Assembly: GCA_001579985.1 (NCBI GenBank) | Contig: LRSR01008434.1 | Location: forward strand, 1-37,500 | Length of the DNA stretch: 37,500 bases | Direction: 5' to 3' | Source of the DNA: Hypsibius dujardini | Taxonomy: Eukaryota; Tardigrada; Eutardigrada; Parachela; Hypsibiidae | Shown here: positions 21,858 through 31,070 of the stretch, in pieces | Layout of the letters: the number at the start of each line of letters is the position of its first letter | How positions within the stretch are numbered: position 1 is the first letter of the stretch | The notes under the pieces: model-generated | Told to the model about the DNA's origin: nothing | The model's input: only the letters and a program-made list of their open reading frames with translations | The model's database searches: none | Position numbers and translations under genes: made by a program

Positions 21858-22043
21858 TTTGCGGCGGATGGGGCGGATGGGGCGGAATTGGAGACGCGGA
21901 AGGGCACAGAAGCTTTTAGTAAAGTTAAACGTCGAATATTAATCGTACGAATATGAATGTGATTGCGAGCGCGATTTTTAAGTAAGTCTCGACAGTCAGA
22001 CTATGTTGCACTGCTGTGTGAGAATACAATCAACGAGAAGATG

Positions 22044-22300
22044 GAGTACACTGAGGGTCCGGGGTATGGGCAAAAGGGGCGGAGCAAGGGGTGGTCAGGT
22101 GGTTGAGTACACTGAGGGTCCGGGGTATGGGCAAAAGGAGCGGAGCAAGGGGTGGTCAGGTGGTTGAGTACACTGAGGGTCCGGGGTATGGGCAAAAGGG
22201 GCGGAGCAGGGGGTGGTCAGGTGGTTGATGGTTCGATTGTTTGAAAACCACCCCCTACTTCGCCCCTTCTGTCCATTCTCGGCCCCTTCAATGTACTCGA
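22044..22300. repeat. GC-box hairpin repeat, copy 2 (upstream of ankyrin B)
   Basis: The left arm, GAGTACACTGAGGGTCCGGG then TATGGGCAAAAGGGGCGGAG, is repeated three times with a 61-base period (22044, 22105, 22166). A single inverted right arm follows at about 22247-22300 (ACCACCCCCT, CGCCCCTTCTGTCCAT, TGTACTC). It starts 187 bases before the ankyrin B ATG and has the same orientation as copy 1. Confidence 0.8.
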
Positions 22301-22495
22301 AATTGTCGTTGACTGTAACATTCTTGCGGATTTGTTTTGGTTTTATAGAAGCAAACAATCCATCCAACGAATATTCCATTCCAAAGTGACGCTCCTATAG
22401 CAAGGAATAAGCTGGATTTGTGCGTGGAACTGGAATCTTCTAAGTTTAAGGAAACTTAATAGAACTATGAAAGGGAAAGGCAGAATGCACATAAT

Positions 22496-22496
22496 G

Positions 22497-22579
<83 letters not shown>

Positions 22580-22580
22580 C
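22496..22580. repeat. CAGA array
   Basis: Almost perfect CAGA tetranucleotides on the + strand, intergenic. Confidence 0.95.
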
Positions 22581-22625
22581 AAAAAGAAATAGAAAAACAC
22601 TAAATTTTGGATGGCACAGTAGTGC

Positions 22626-22862
22626 CTAGTATTCGCATAAAGTATTCCTCTTCCGGTTCAGGTTGAGAATTGGACCTTCCTGTTCCCACAAACGTGACCA
22701 CAGACCAATCTGAATAAATCGTAATGCTGCTTCTTGGAGAATGCGGTGGGGGACTTGCTGGAAGTTGAGAATCCAAACCGGCTGTACGGCGGATGCTTGA
22801 CCGGCACGGACAGCATTGGCGGGATACCATCTGAAGACACAGTATACATACCACAACAGCAC
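22626..22862 (-). CDS. Possible small membrane protein or last exon (weak candidate)
   Basis: A minus-strand frame of 78 codons with no good ATG. It begins with a hydrophobic stretch (VLLWYVYCVF), then RWYPANAVRAGQ, QPVWILNFQQVPHRILQEAA, RFIQIGLWSRLWEQEG, and stops at 22626. Composition looks protein-like, and a second frame over the same bases is also open, so the call is uncertain. A separate ATG frame at 23046 (about 20 codons ending at a possible GT donor) could be a first exon, but I could not join the two in phase. I recognise no family. It lies between the ankyrin B promoter and the PSMD4 3' end. Confidence 0.25.
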   Translation of the reverse strand: MLLWYVYCVFRWYPANAVRAGQASAVQPVWILNFQQVPHRILQEAALRFIQIGLWSRLWEQEGPILNLNRKRNTLCEY

Positions 22863-23078
22863 ACCGGTAAGTCACTATGTACGCTATCATGATCCCGCGA
22901 GACCTTAGCAAAACCAAAAGCAGGAATAAAAAACAAGTTACTAAGGGTGTGAAGGAGAAAAAAACTCGATGCTAGTTTTCTCAAACCGGAAATTCAACGA
23001 TGACGTTCTTAAACGGAGGAAAGGCATAAACAGTGAATAGTTTCATGGGAACGATCGCGCATTCAAAGCCGCCGAAGT

Positions 23079-23084
23079 TTATTT
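23079..23084 (-). terminator. Likely poly(A) signal of PSMD4
   Basis: AATAAA on the minus strand, 185 bases past the PSMD4 stop codon. Confidence 0.45.
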
Positions 23085-23268
23085 GCGGATACACGGCGAT
23101 AAGCGAAAGAGTGGCAGCGGATCTCCGTCCTCTTCCAACCTAAACGGACCAGTTCATTACATTTCTACAAAACACAATTCGTCCTGTTAACTACAGCACA
23201 CGACACGCCAGCTACGAGTAGTAAATATCGCGTGGGAGAACAGACGTCCGTTGGATTCCCCAGCCGGT

Positions 23269-24527
23269 TCAAGGCTTCTTCGAGTCGTCAGGGTTCTCGG
23301 TGGTATCCATTTCCTCGTCCGGTTCTGCGAAAATAGATGCGAATTCAAGTCAGACTCTCGATCAGCAAGCACCCCATACTACGAGAACGTGAGGGATTGA
23401 GAGTGGGGACAGCACGTACTGGGTTCGTCAAGATCATTCATGGACATCTGCATGGCGTACGCCAACTGCTCCTCTTCCGTCATGGCGGAAAAGTTGGAAT
23501 CGCCCGCCCGTCCGCCGGACGGTCCGGCCTCCTGGGCAACGCTAGCAAAGACGTTCGGAGCGCCGTCGGCAGGCGCAGAACCGCCAGCTTGAGCGGCAGC
23601 CCCTCCGCCAGTCGCACCCGGTTGCTGGCGACTTTCGGCTTCCTGTCGAGCGCGTTGTTCCTCCATCGAGACTCGTAGCGCCTGTCAAAGAAAAAAGCCC
23701 ATCAATAAAGTCAGTCAACAGGCTTCCTGTTTGTCTGTCTGTCTGTCTACTTGCCTACCTACCTGCCTGCCTGTGTGTCTGCGTGTCTGGCTGTCTGTCT
23801 GCTTGACTACCTACCTGCCTACCTGTGTGTCTGTGTGTCTGACTGTCTGTGTGTCTGTCTGTGTGTCTGTGTGGCTGTGTGTCTGTGTGTGTGTCTGTCT
23901 GTCTGTCTGTCTGTCTGTGTGGCTGTGTGTCTGTGTGTCTGTCTGTCTGTCTGTATGGCTGTGTGTCTGTGTGTCTGTGTGTCTGTCTATCAATGTCTGC
24001 AAAATCAGTTTTACACCGTCACGGGACGGCAAGCCTGGCCAATTTCATGAAGACTTATGCTCATACATGTATGACTATTAACTTACAAGAGCCAATTCAG
24101 GGTCGTCATTAGGATCCAGTCCAAAGTCAAAGCCACCCTGCTGGCCGCCCACACCGCCGGCTCCATCCTCGCCCTGAATCACGGGCGAACTGAGTAACGC
24201 CTCGACCAGTTGAGGACCAGGATTAATGGTAACCAGATGAGAGCTAAGAAACAAAACCGAATTATTTTTATACATTACGGAAACGAAGGATGTCATTCGG
24301 TCTACCTGGTTCCTTCCTTGCCGTTCAAGGTGTCGATGAAGACCTTCATCTTTTCACTGTTCCCTTGCTGCAAATGCAAATCCAGCAGGCAAAATGACAC
24401 GCCGTTGTAAAAAGATTTTTGTCGGGCCATTCACACAAACAAGACATTACCGACGAAGACAAACAACTAAGATTACGCAATCAGACAAACAAGATAGGCA
24501 GACATGTAGGCAGGCAGGCAAACAGGC

Positions 24528-24560
<33 letters not shown>

Positions 24561-24639
24561 GGCAGACAGACAGACAGGCAGGCAGACAAACAGACAGGTA
24601 GACAGGCAGACAGGCAGACATGTAGACAGACAGACAGGC

Positions 24640-24678
<39 letters not shown>

Positions 24679-25566
24679 CAATCGAAATTGTACAACCCAC
24701 CTCTTGCCCGAAAATGATGAGATCCACATTGACCTTCTCTTTCTTCAGCCGCTTTGCAATACGAATGAGCTGCATGACGAGACAAAAAGTGACAACAGGG
24801 AACGGTGTTCCAAAAAAACGATAAACGCATACCTCCTTCTCATCTTCCGCAACGGGACTGCCAACAAAAGCGATGATCCGCATCTTGTGATTCCGACCCT
24901 GGCGATGCTTCAATGCCAACTAAACGCAAGAAAACAAATACCAAACTCTCAGTACAAACTGCAAACTGCAGACTACAGAGGAAAAAAGAGGGACGTACGT
25001 GAGCCACTCGAATTCCGGTCTCAAAATTAATCATTCCCAAGGGTTGAATCTGATGGAGATTAGCCAAAAGCTTCGGTACTTCGCTGGTCAGCGTGACAAT
25101 CACTCGTCCACTGCAACAACGAAGAGCACCCATCGAGAAATGAGAGGCCAAGGTCAAATTGATCGATTTGATTGTGGTAAAAACGAATAGAAATGAGATG
25201 ACAGCCGTTGATTGGTTGATTGGCCACTACGCATCGATGCCGTAGACATCGCTGATTGATTGGTTGATTGGCCTTTATGCATCGATCCTCCAGATCTCGC
25301 TGATTGATTGGTTGATTGACTTACTTGTTGAACGTCACAAGGCCGACATTGTTCTCCGGGTTGGAGCGCGTCTTCGCCGAACAAATCAGACTGACAGCAT
25401 CCGCTTGGGCAAGCAGACGTGTGGGATTGTAGTCGCCGTTACGCATATACTCACTATTGTCAACGCTGAAGAAGAAAACACAACAATTTTTATAACATCA
25501 AAAAAATTCATAAAATTCCCAGCACCAATTGGTCACTTACCAAACGATTGTACTCTCTAAAACCAT
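23269..25566 (-). CDS. PSMD4: 26S proteasome ubiquitin receptor Rpn10 / PSMD4
   Basis: Nine minus-strand exons: 25566-25541, 25465-25325, 25110-24999, 24919-24833, 24769-24701, 24367-24306, 24243-24087, 23681-23420, 23324-23269. All phases fit; 323 aa. Rpn10 sits at the lid-base junction of the 19S particle and captures polyubiquitin. The N-terminal VWA domain is highly conserved: [56 protein letters not shown] and [13 protein letters not shown]1 lies at about 214-231 ([16 protein letters not shown]), UIM2 at about 286-303 ([15 protein letters not shown]). A short acidic and lysine tail follows, so the protein is about 50 residues shorter than human PSMD4 (377). Introns 2, 5 and 7 carry tandem arrays. 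The ATG is 459 bases from the divergent histone-fold gene. Identity is secure. Confidence 0.97.
23720..23998. repeat. TCTG/TGTG array in PSMD4 intron 7
   Basis: TCTG with CCTAC and then TGTGTCTG and TGTGGCTG variants on the + strand, within the intron between exons 7 and 8. Confidence 0.95.
24484..24712. repeat. CAGA array in PSMD4 intron 5, donor-proximal part shared with 29340-29505
   Basis: CAGA/CAGG array ending in AGACAAGCAATCGAAATTGT next to the exon 5 donor. The same array variants (GGTAGACAGGCAGACAGGCA, then GACATGTAGACAGAC) and the same non-repetitive end occur in the zinc-finger gene at 29400-29505. Confidence 0.9.
25203..25320. repeat. TGATTGGTTGATTGGCC repeat in PSMD4 intron 2
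   Basis: Two and a half copies of a unit of about 55 bases with GATTGATTGGTTGATTGGCC and GCATCGAT, adjacent to the exon 2 donor. Confidence 0.85.
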
Positions 25567-26025
25567 TTTTATCCGATTTTCAAGGGGGTCAGCAAATTTA
25601 AATGTGCTGACAGTAAATGGAGATTATGATAGCGAGGCAAAGAAAAAAATTGAGAATATTTTAATGAGGAACTTTTTTCGAAAACAGTTGTGTCATGCGT
25701 CACAGTGGATCGAGTCGAAATTGTGCGTCACAGTGGATCGAGTAGAAATTGTGCGACACAGGAGTCATTTTGACTCGACTGGTAAAATATTGGCCCAATC
25801 GGCTCACCAATCAAATGGCTTTCGACTGGCAAGCCCGATGTGACAGAAAAAAACTAAAAGCGAAAAGTTGCGGCGGAAAAAGTGTTTATTTTTCAGAATT
25901 CTCCCACCAAAACTCCGTGATGGATAACTCGCACAACTTGGAAGACGACGGGGACGAGGATGAACTAGTGGGTGTTTTGCGTGAAATGCGAAAAAGAATG
26001 TTTGTTCCATTTTCCCACTGTTTAG
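25567..26025. promoter_or_regulatory. Divergent promoter between PSMD4 and the histone-fold gene
   Basis: 459 bases separate the two ATGs, which face away from each other, so a shared bidirectional promoter is likely. It holds a 28-base direct repeat (GTCACAGTGGATCGAGTCGA, about 25697-25752). A plausible extra first exon for the + gene starts at ATG 25920: 16 mostly acidic codons to 25967, a GTGGGT donor, a 58-base intron and the TTTAG acceptor at 26025, which would add 16 residues in frame. Confidence 0.5.
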
Positions 26026-28044
26026 ATGAGTGATGGAGGCGAAGAACCGGAGGAAGAAAAAGAGGAAGAAAAAGAGGAAGACGAAGAGGAAGATGCCTCA
26101 TCGCAGAGCAGCGACGATGTCACCCGCGAGGACGGTGATGGAAACGAATTGGGAAGCGGATTGGGAGAGGATTCCGATGCGGCGGGCTCGGATGAGGAAA
26201 TGCCGCAGGAACAAAACGGCGACGAGGGGAGCGGATCCTCTGCTCGAGAAATTTTCAATCACACCCGCGCACCGGTTGCATCTGGCCTGCCGAAGCTTAT
26301 GATAGACATGGACGGAACAGGTATGTCCGGTGACGTTTGGGCTCTCCAAGGCGGATTGCGGTAGGAAAATCAGTTTATCTATGGCGAAGGGTTTGTATGG
26401 CGGATATCGCTTGATTGATCGATTGACGCGTATGGGTTTAGTTCGGGTTCGTCTATGGTTGATTGATTGATCGATTGACGCGTATGGGTTTAATACGGAT
26501 TCGTTAATGGTTGATTGATTGATCGATTGACGCGTTTGTGTATAATTCGGGTTCGTCTATGGTTGATTGATTGATCGATTGACGCGTTTGTGTTTAGTTC
26601 GGGTTCGTCTATGGTTGATTGATTGATCGATTGACGCGTATGGGTTTAATACGGATTCGTTAATGGTTGATTGATTGATCGATTGACGCGTATGGGTTTG
26701 ATTCGGGTTCGTCTATGGTTGATTGATCGATTGATGCATATGGGTTTTGCTTTTTAGTACGATTTCTATTTTTGTAAAATAAAACAAGAAGTTTATTTTA
26801 TTTAAAATAAGAACCGATTTTTACAATATTTATTAGAGTAATAGGGGTCCTCAGTTTGGTTATGCTAAAGTAAGTGACAGGAAAACGTTGAATGGAGGGT
26901 CCGAGCGATGGGCAAAAGGGGCGGGGCAGGGGATTAGTTGAAGGCAATCAACTAATCAACCAGTGACTTAAAACGATTTAAAGTGACCACAGAACAAGCG
27001 GTGCAGTTTTTCTGGTTGATTTACTGATTGTGTTTTATCTAACCCCTTGCCCCGCCCCTTTTCCCATTGGATCGGACCCTCTTCCATTCAACTCTTTCTT
27101 GTTGTTTACTGTAGGCCCGGGTTGCAGCAGCTCAAAACGAAAGCGCCTTCTCATTAAGAAGAATCCTAAGCGAACCACTCGAACCGATCCGGACTTTTCG
27201 CTTCCCTCGAGCCCGCACCTTCCACTTCGCAACTCCGCACTCAGCGGCCGCACCTCCTTCGCCTCCACATCCAGCAAGCAACCCGAGCAGGCTCACCTCA
27301 GTCCGAAAACCATCCGCCGCATTATGAGCTACATTACCCGCTCCCACGACGTACGCATCAGCCATCCCGCCGTGAAGGCCGTCGCACTGGCCATGGAATG
27401 CTTCATCCAGTCGTTCGTGCGGGAAGCGAACCGGCGTGCGGAGCGCCAGGAGCGGAACCTGGTGAAATACTCAGACATCTCCTACGTGGCCAACCACTTC
27501 TCCCCGCTCTACTTCTTGCAGGTCAGCATCTCCCACCTAAATCCAGTGGAATGGTTTGGAATTCCATTAGAAGTGGAATGGCTTGGAATTCCACTTATCA
27601 GAATCCGGTTCCGATGGGGGGACTTATTTCCAGTGGAATTTCACTATCCAATTCCACTATCAAATTCCAGGGCTTTCAGTCATTTCATTGAAATGAGATT
27701 TGGAATTCCTCATAATTAGTTGAATTAATGATCATTCCCACTGGCAGGACTTTCTACCGGCCCAGCAGCCGGCGGGCTTTGTCGTGCGGAAAATTTTGGA
27801 TAACTCTGGTGTGGACGTGGAGCAGGATTTCCGAAGGGAGATGGGAGAGTCGGAGGAAGAGCCGCAACCGTCGATGGCGGCTGATGATCCCCGGGTGAAT
27901 CCGATGACCGCTCCTGAACGGAGGGAAGGCAACGTATTGGCACAGGCTGTCGGGCTGGCAAAGAAGTGGGATTCGAGTAAATCGCGCTTTGGGGATTGGC
28001 GGAGTCTGGAGCCAAAGTCCGATCCACGGAAACGGGATGATTAA
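26026..28044 (+). CDS. Histone-fold protein of the CHRAC/Dpb3 (NF-YC-like) class with acidic N-terminus
   Basis: Three exons: 26026-26320, 27115-27521, 27748-28044 (donors GTATGT and GTCAGC; phases 1 and 0 fit), giving 332 aa. Residues 1-75 are very acidic and serine-rich. A basic patch follows (SSSKRKRLLIKKNPKR, about 102-117), likely nuclear localisation. The histone fold covers about 158-240: LSPKTIRRIMSYI, then ISHPAVKAVALAMECFIQSF, then LVKYSDISYVANH and FLQDFLPAQ. This matches the L-P-x-x-R-I-x-x-I-M and hydrophobic helix-2 pattern of CHRAC1, POLE4/Dpb3 and NF-YC, which dimerise with an H2B-like partner in chromatin remodelling or DNA polymerase epsilon. The C-terminal 90 residues are basic and charged with no known domain. 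It is longer than CHRAC1 or POLE4, so exact orthology is open. Confidence 0.8.
26405..26745. repeat. 52-bp minisatellite in histone-fold intron 1
   Basis: Six to seven copies of a 52-base unit: TTGATTGATTGATCGATTGA, CGCGTATGGGTTTA, then TTCGGGTTCGTCTATGG or the variant TACGGATTCGTTAATGG. The two variants alternate. Confidence 0.95.
26893..27090. repeat. GC-box hairpin repeat, copy 3 (histone-fold intron 1)
   Basis: Left arm GAATGGAGGGTCCGAGCGAT then GGGCAAAAGGGGCGGGGCAG. Right arm (about 27038-27090) is the inverted match: CTTGCCCCGCCCCTTTTCCC, then ATTGGATCGGACCCTC and CCATTC. The two ends agree out to GTTGAATGG. It ends 24 bases before the exon 2 acceptor (exon start 27115). Confidence 0.85.
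27535..27720. repeat. TGGAATTCCA palindrome cluster in histone-fold intron 2
   Basis: At least seven occurrences of GTGGAAT, GGAATTCC or ATTCCAC arranged in both senses over about 170 bases, making several overlapping short hairpins. Confidence 0.75.
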
Positions 28045-28049
28045 GGACC

Positions 28050-28190
28050 TGATTGATTGATTGAATGGCTAATTGAATGGCTGATTGATTGATTGAATGG
28101 CTGGCTGATTGATTGAATGGCTGATTGATTGATTGGCTGATTGATTGATTGATTAAGGGGCTGATTGATTGATTGATTGAGGGGCTGATC
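28050..28190. repeat. (GATT)n array after the histone-fold gene
   Basis: GATTGATTGAATGGCT and GATTGATTGAGGGGCT units begin directly after the stop codon, so they are likely in the 3' UTR. Confidence 0.9.
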
Positions 28191-28668
28191 TGTCCGGTCG
28201 TGCTGGAGATCATTTTCACCTCCGCGTCTGGCGTCGAATGAAATCGGGTTTTACGTTTTCCGATAGATGTTGCGAACCTTTCATGCTTTCATGCTTTTGG
28301 AAACATTTTCATTTGTCCTGAAATTTAGCAAATTACACTGTTGGAGATGATGCAGTCTAAAGTTGGTGAATTAGACTTCATAAGCGAATGACCAGCGTAA
28401 AAAGAAGTTACTGAACAAATGAGTCGACGCGGGAAAATGATGTATGAAGCTGCAGAAAAAAAGGGCTCAGCAAGGCAGGAAGAGGTACAAAAAAACGAAG
28501 GCGCATTCCTGAAAAGCTCTAGAGGTAATCACAACGTATCAAAACAGGACGGGGGATCAATAAGCACGCTGCCAGTTCCAATCACAAACATCATTTTACC
28601 CACACAAGCATCCGGAACAAATTGAGGCGAATCGGTCAGTGTTCATGACACAAAAAAAGATAAGTTTG
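28191..28668. other. Intergenic between convergent genes
   Basis: No gene recognised. A 68-codon + strand frame (28419-28625) has charged, low-information sequence and no splice context. Confidence 0.5.
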
Positions 28669-28929
28669 CTATTCCTCCTCGTCCGAAAGAGCAATCGACG
28701 CTCCATGGGAAGCGGACAGACGCGAACGCTGCCGTGCGAAAGCCGACGTTTCCAGCAGTGGATTCTTTGTGCATGACGCCATGTGAATGCGTAGATGGTC
28801 CATCCGTTTACAGGTCTTGTCGCAGTAGCTGCAATGGAGTAGCGAATCGTCAGCCGGATGGACACGCCGAATGTGAACTTTCAAGGCGTTAGCCGAACCG
28901 CAGTCTTTCTTGCAGGCATCACATCGATA
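28669..28929 (-). CDS. C-terminal zinc-finger exon (C2H2 then C2HC)
   Basis: Minus-strand last exon of 86 codons after a TTTTCTAG acceptor; the preceding in-frame TAG shows the exon begins at 28929. Finger 1 is C-x2-C-x12-H-x4-H (YRCDACKKDCG...HIRRVH). Finger 2 is C-x2-C-x12-H-x3-C (CSYCDKTCKR...HMASC), so its last ligand is Cys. A serine-rich tail ends LSDEEE. Such pairs usually bind DNA, here inferred only from the motif. It needs phase-0 entry, while the upstream exon ending at 29493 leaves phase 1, so at least one exon between them is unplaced or they belong to different genes. Confidence 0.75.
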   Translation of the reverse strand, partial: YRCDACKKDCGSANALKVHIRRVHPADDSLLHCSYCDKTCKRMDHLRIHMASCTKNPLLETSAFARQRSRLSASHGASIALSDEEE

Positions 28930-29094
28930 CTAGAAAATACGAACTAGTCAAACATCTACCCAATCAATCAATCTCGTGAGGGGGGAGGGGGGAGGGAGTG
29001 GTAAGCCGAAATCAGGCGGACTAATACAAATGTGACCCGCAGACAAAGGCATTGATAGGAAACAATAAGGAAACATGTGATGAAACAGAAAATT

Positions 29095-29485
29095 AACGGA
29101 CAGGCAGACAGACAAGAAAATTACGGTCAGGCAGTAAGACAGGTGACAGGAATGAAGGAAAGTCACAAAGGCCAGTCAGAAACCCTACATAATAAATAAA
29201 CAGACGAGACAACGAAGCAGACAGACAGAACAGACATGTAAAACTCCCCGGCAGACAACTAAATGGGCAGTGAGCCATAAAACAGATAGCGAGGCAGATA
29301 AAAGATTACAGCGGCAGTCGAAAAACTGACTGACCAACCCCGCAGACAAAGAAGCAGACAGACAGACAGACAGACAGACAGACAGCCAGGCAGACAGACA
29401 GACAGACAGGTAGACAGGCAGACAGGCAGACATGTAGACAGACAGACAGACAGACAGGCAGACAGACAAGCAATCGAAATTGTAC
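29095..29485. repeat. CAGA array with a segment shared with PSMD4 intron 5
   Basis: Degenerate CAGA on the + strand, purer from 29355. The stretch 29400-29505 repeats the donor-proximal segment of PSMD4 intron 5 (24590-24712). Confidence 0.9.
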
Positions 29486-29492
29486 AACCTAC

Positions 29493-29879
29493 CTCTTGCA
29501 CTGGAGACCAAGTTCAGCTGCTGATGAGCTCCCTCCAAACCGGAATCGGGCATACGAAGTGTAACGGTCAAGCCGGGGACACCTACCGAGGCACGTAAAT
29601 AAATGTGCGGATGAAACGAAGTATTTGTGCGCTCACGGTATTCCGGTTCCCTGGACGTACCCGTCGGCCGACGTTCCAATACAGCCAAATGAAGACCCCA
29701 GCCGGGATCACACGCCACCACCGCGGCTGGCTCGGTCTGGCAAGCTGGTTCAGCCAGCGGACTCGCCAGTCCGTCACAAGTGGTTCCCATAGGAGAGCGC
29801 TCCACCACCAAGTCGTCGTCCAGGGAGACGAAATCGGACGCGTGGCGCGAGGGTTTCTGGATGAGGATTCCCGTTACGC
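29493..29879 (-). CDS. Internal exon of an unidentified gene (probably the zinc-finger gene)
   Basis: Minus-strand open exon bounded by a CTGTCTGCAG acceptor (exon starts 29879, phase 1) and a GTAGGT donor (exon ends 29493, phase 1); about 129 codons. It reads VTGILIQKPSRHASDFVSLD, then ERSPMGTTCDGLASPLAEPA, WGLHLAVLERRPTGTSREP and ASVGVPGLTVTLRMPDSGLE. The product is Pro/Ser-rich and of no recognised family. It lies between the zinc-finger exon and the exons at 31071-32117 on the same strand, but direct joins to either break the frame. Confidence 0.5.
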
Positions 29880-29939
29880 CTGCAGACAGCGAATCGCACA
29901 TGCAACTAGTACTAGTGCAACAGGCAAATCCACAGTCAG

Positions 29940-30509
29940 ACTAGCAGGCAGACCAGCAGACAGACCGTTCATCATTCAGTCAACATATTGTGCAGATCGA
30001 CAACGGAGCGAGAGACAAACAGCCAGGCACTGACGATGGTCAGAAAAGACTCCCAAGTTCAGACAAGGAGATGAACAGCTCGACGCCCGGCTCGCCTTCA
30101 CGATAAACAGACGAGCCGCTATGCAGACAAGCTGACAAACGGATAGACAGATGGACACATGCTGATGGAAAGCATTATCTCGACTGTCTGGCCGGTGAGC
30201 CATCGTGTAGACGAGCTCACACGTTACAAAGAGGTATCCCTTGAAGGCAACGCGTGCCTAACCTCACAAACGGACCGACAGACAGAGGAATAGACCATAG
30301 ACATGCCATACAGACAGGTTGGATAACTGTCAGACTGACAAACGGATAGACTGACAGACAGAGGAATAGACCATAGACATGCCATACAGACAGGTTGGAT
30401 AACTGTCAGACTGACAAACGGATAGACTGACAGACAGATAGATAAACAGACAAGCTGACAGAGAGATAGACAGGCAGACAGACATATAGACAGACAGACA
30501 GACGGACGA

Positions 30510-30545
<36 letters not shown>
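29940..30545. repeat. CAGA array with a 76-bp tandem duplication
   Basis: Degenerate CAGA, pure at 30505-30550. A 76-base unit (GACAGAGGAATAGACCATAG...GGATAACTGTCAGACTGACA) is present twice, starting at 30281 and 30357, with no difference I can see. Confidence 0.9.
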
Positions 30546-30552
<7 letters not shown>

Positions 30553-31070
30553 TGCCTCGACGATAGAGACCATCAACAGACATAAAATCGAGAAGCTGTC
30601 CTGAAAAGCTGATGAACGGACATGCAGATCGACGGAGGACTCGAGGTGCCTAGAAACTAACAACGCATGAACATGCAGACAAGCAGACACTGGCGACAGA
30701 TTGGATGGACGACTTGTCAAATGAAAAAATACCCCAAAGAAACAAGCAGACAGACGACAAAAGAACATACGTTGGAAAAATTGTACTTTGTACTGAGGGC
30801 GCGGACAGATAAGGAAAAGACTTAAAGAACAGAAAAGGGCAATCAAAACAACTGTATGATTCAAAACAGTAAATCAGACAGGATGGCAAGCCAGCAAAAC
30901 ATTTCATTAAATAGAGAATACGATATCAAACAGGGAGAAAGGAAAGTAGGCAAACAGAAACGCAAACAGCTCCATATAACCCGACTGGCAGGCCGGCAGA
31001 GAGGCAGGACAACAAGCCAGGATAATAAAGAGAACAGGATGACAAAGAGAACATGGAGACGGCAACTTAC
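30546..31070. other. Intron-like spacer, nothing placed
   Basis: CAGA-derived degenerate sequence. An unplaced small exon joining 31071 to 29879 would have to lie in 29880-31070, but I cannot pick one. Confidence 0.4.

Noticed and set aside
27030-27114. Upstream extension of histone-fold exon 2 as a separate 229-residue protein
   Set aside because: It starts with GTG inside the hairpin repeat, and the tail past 27521 is intron palindromes; splice phases support 27115-27521 only.
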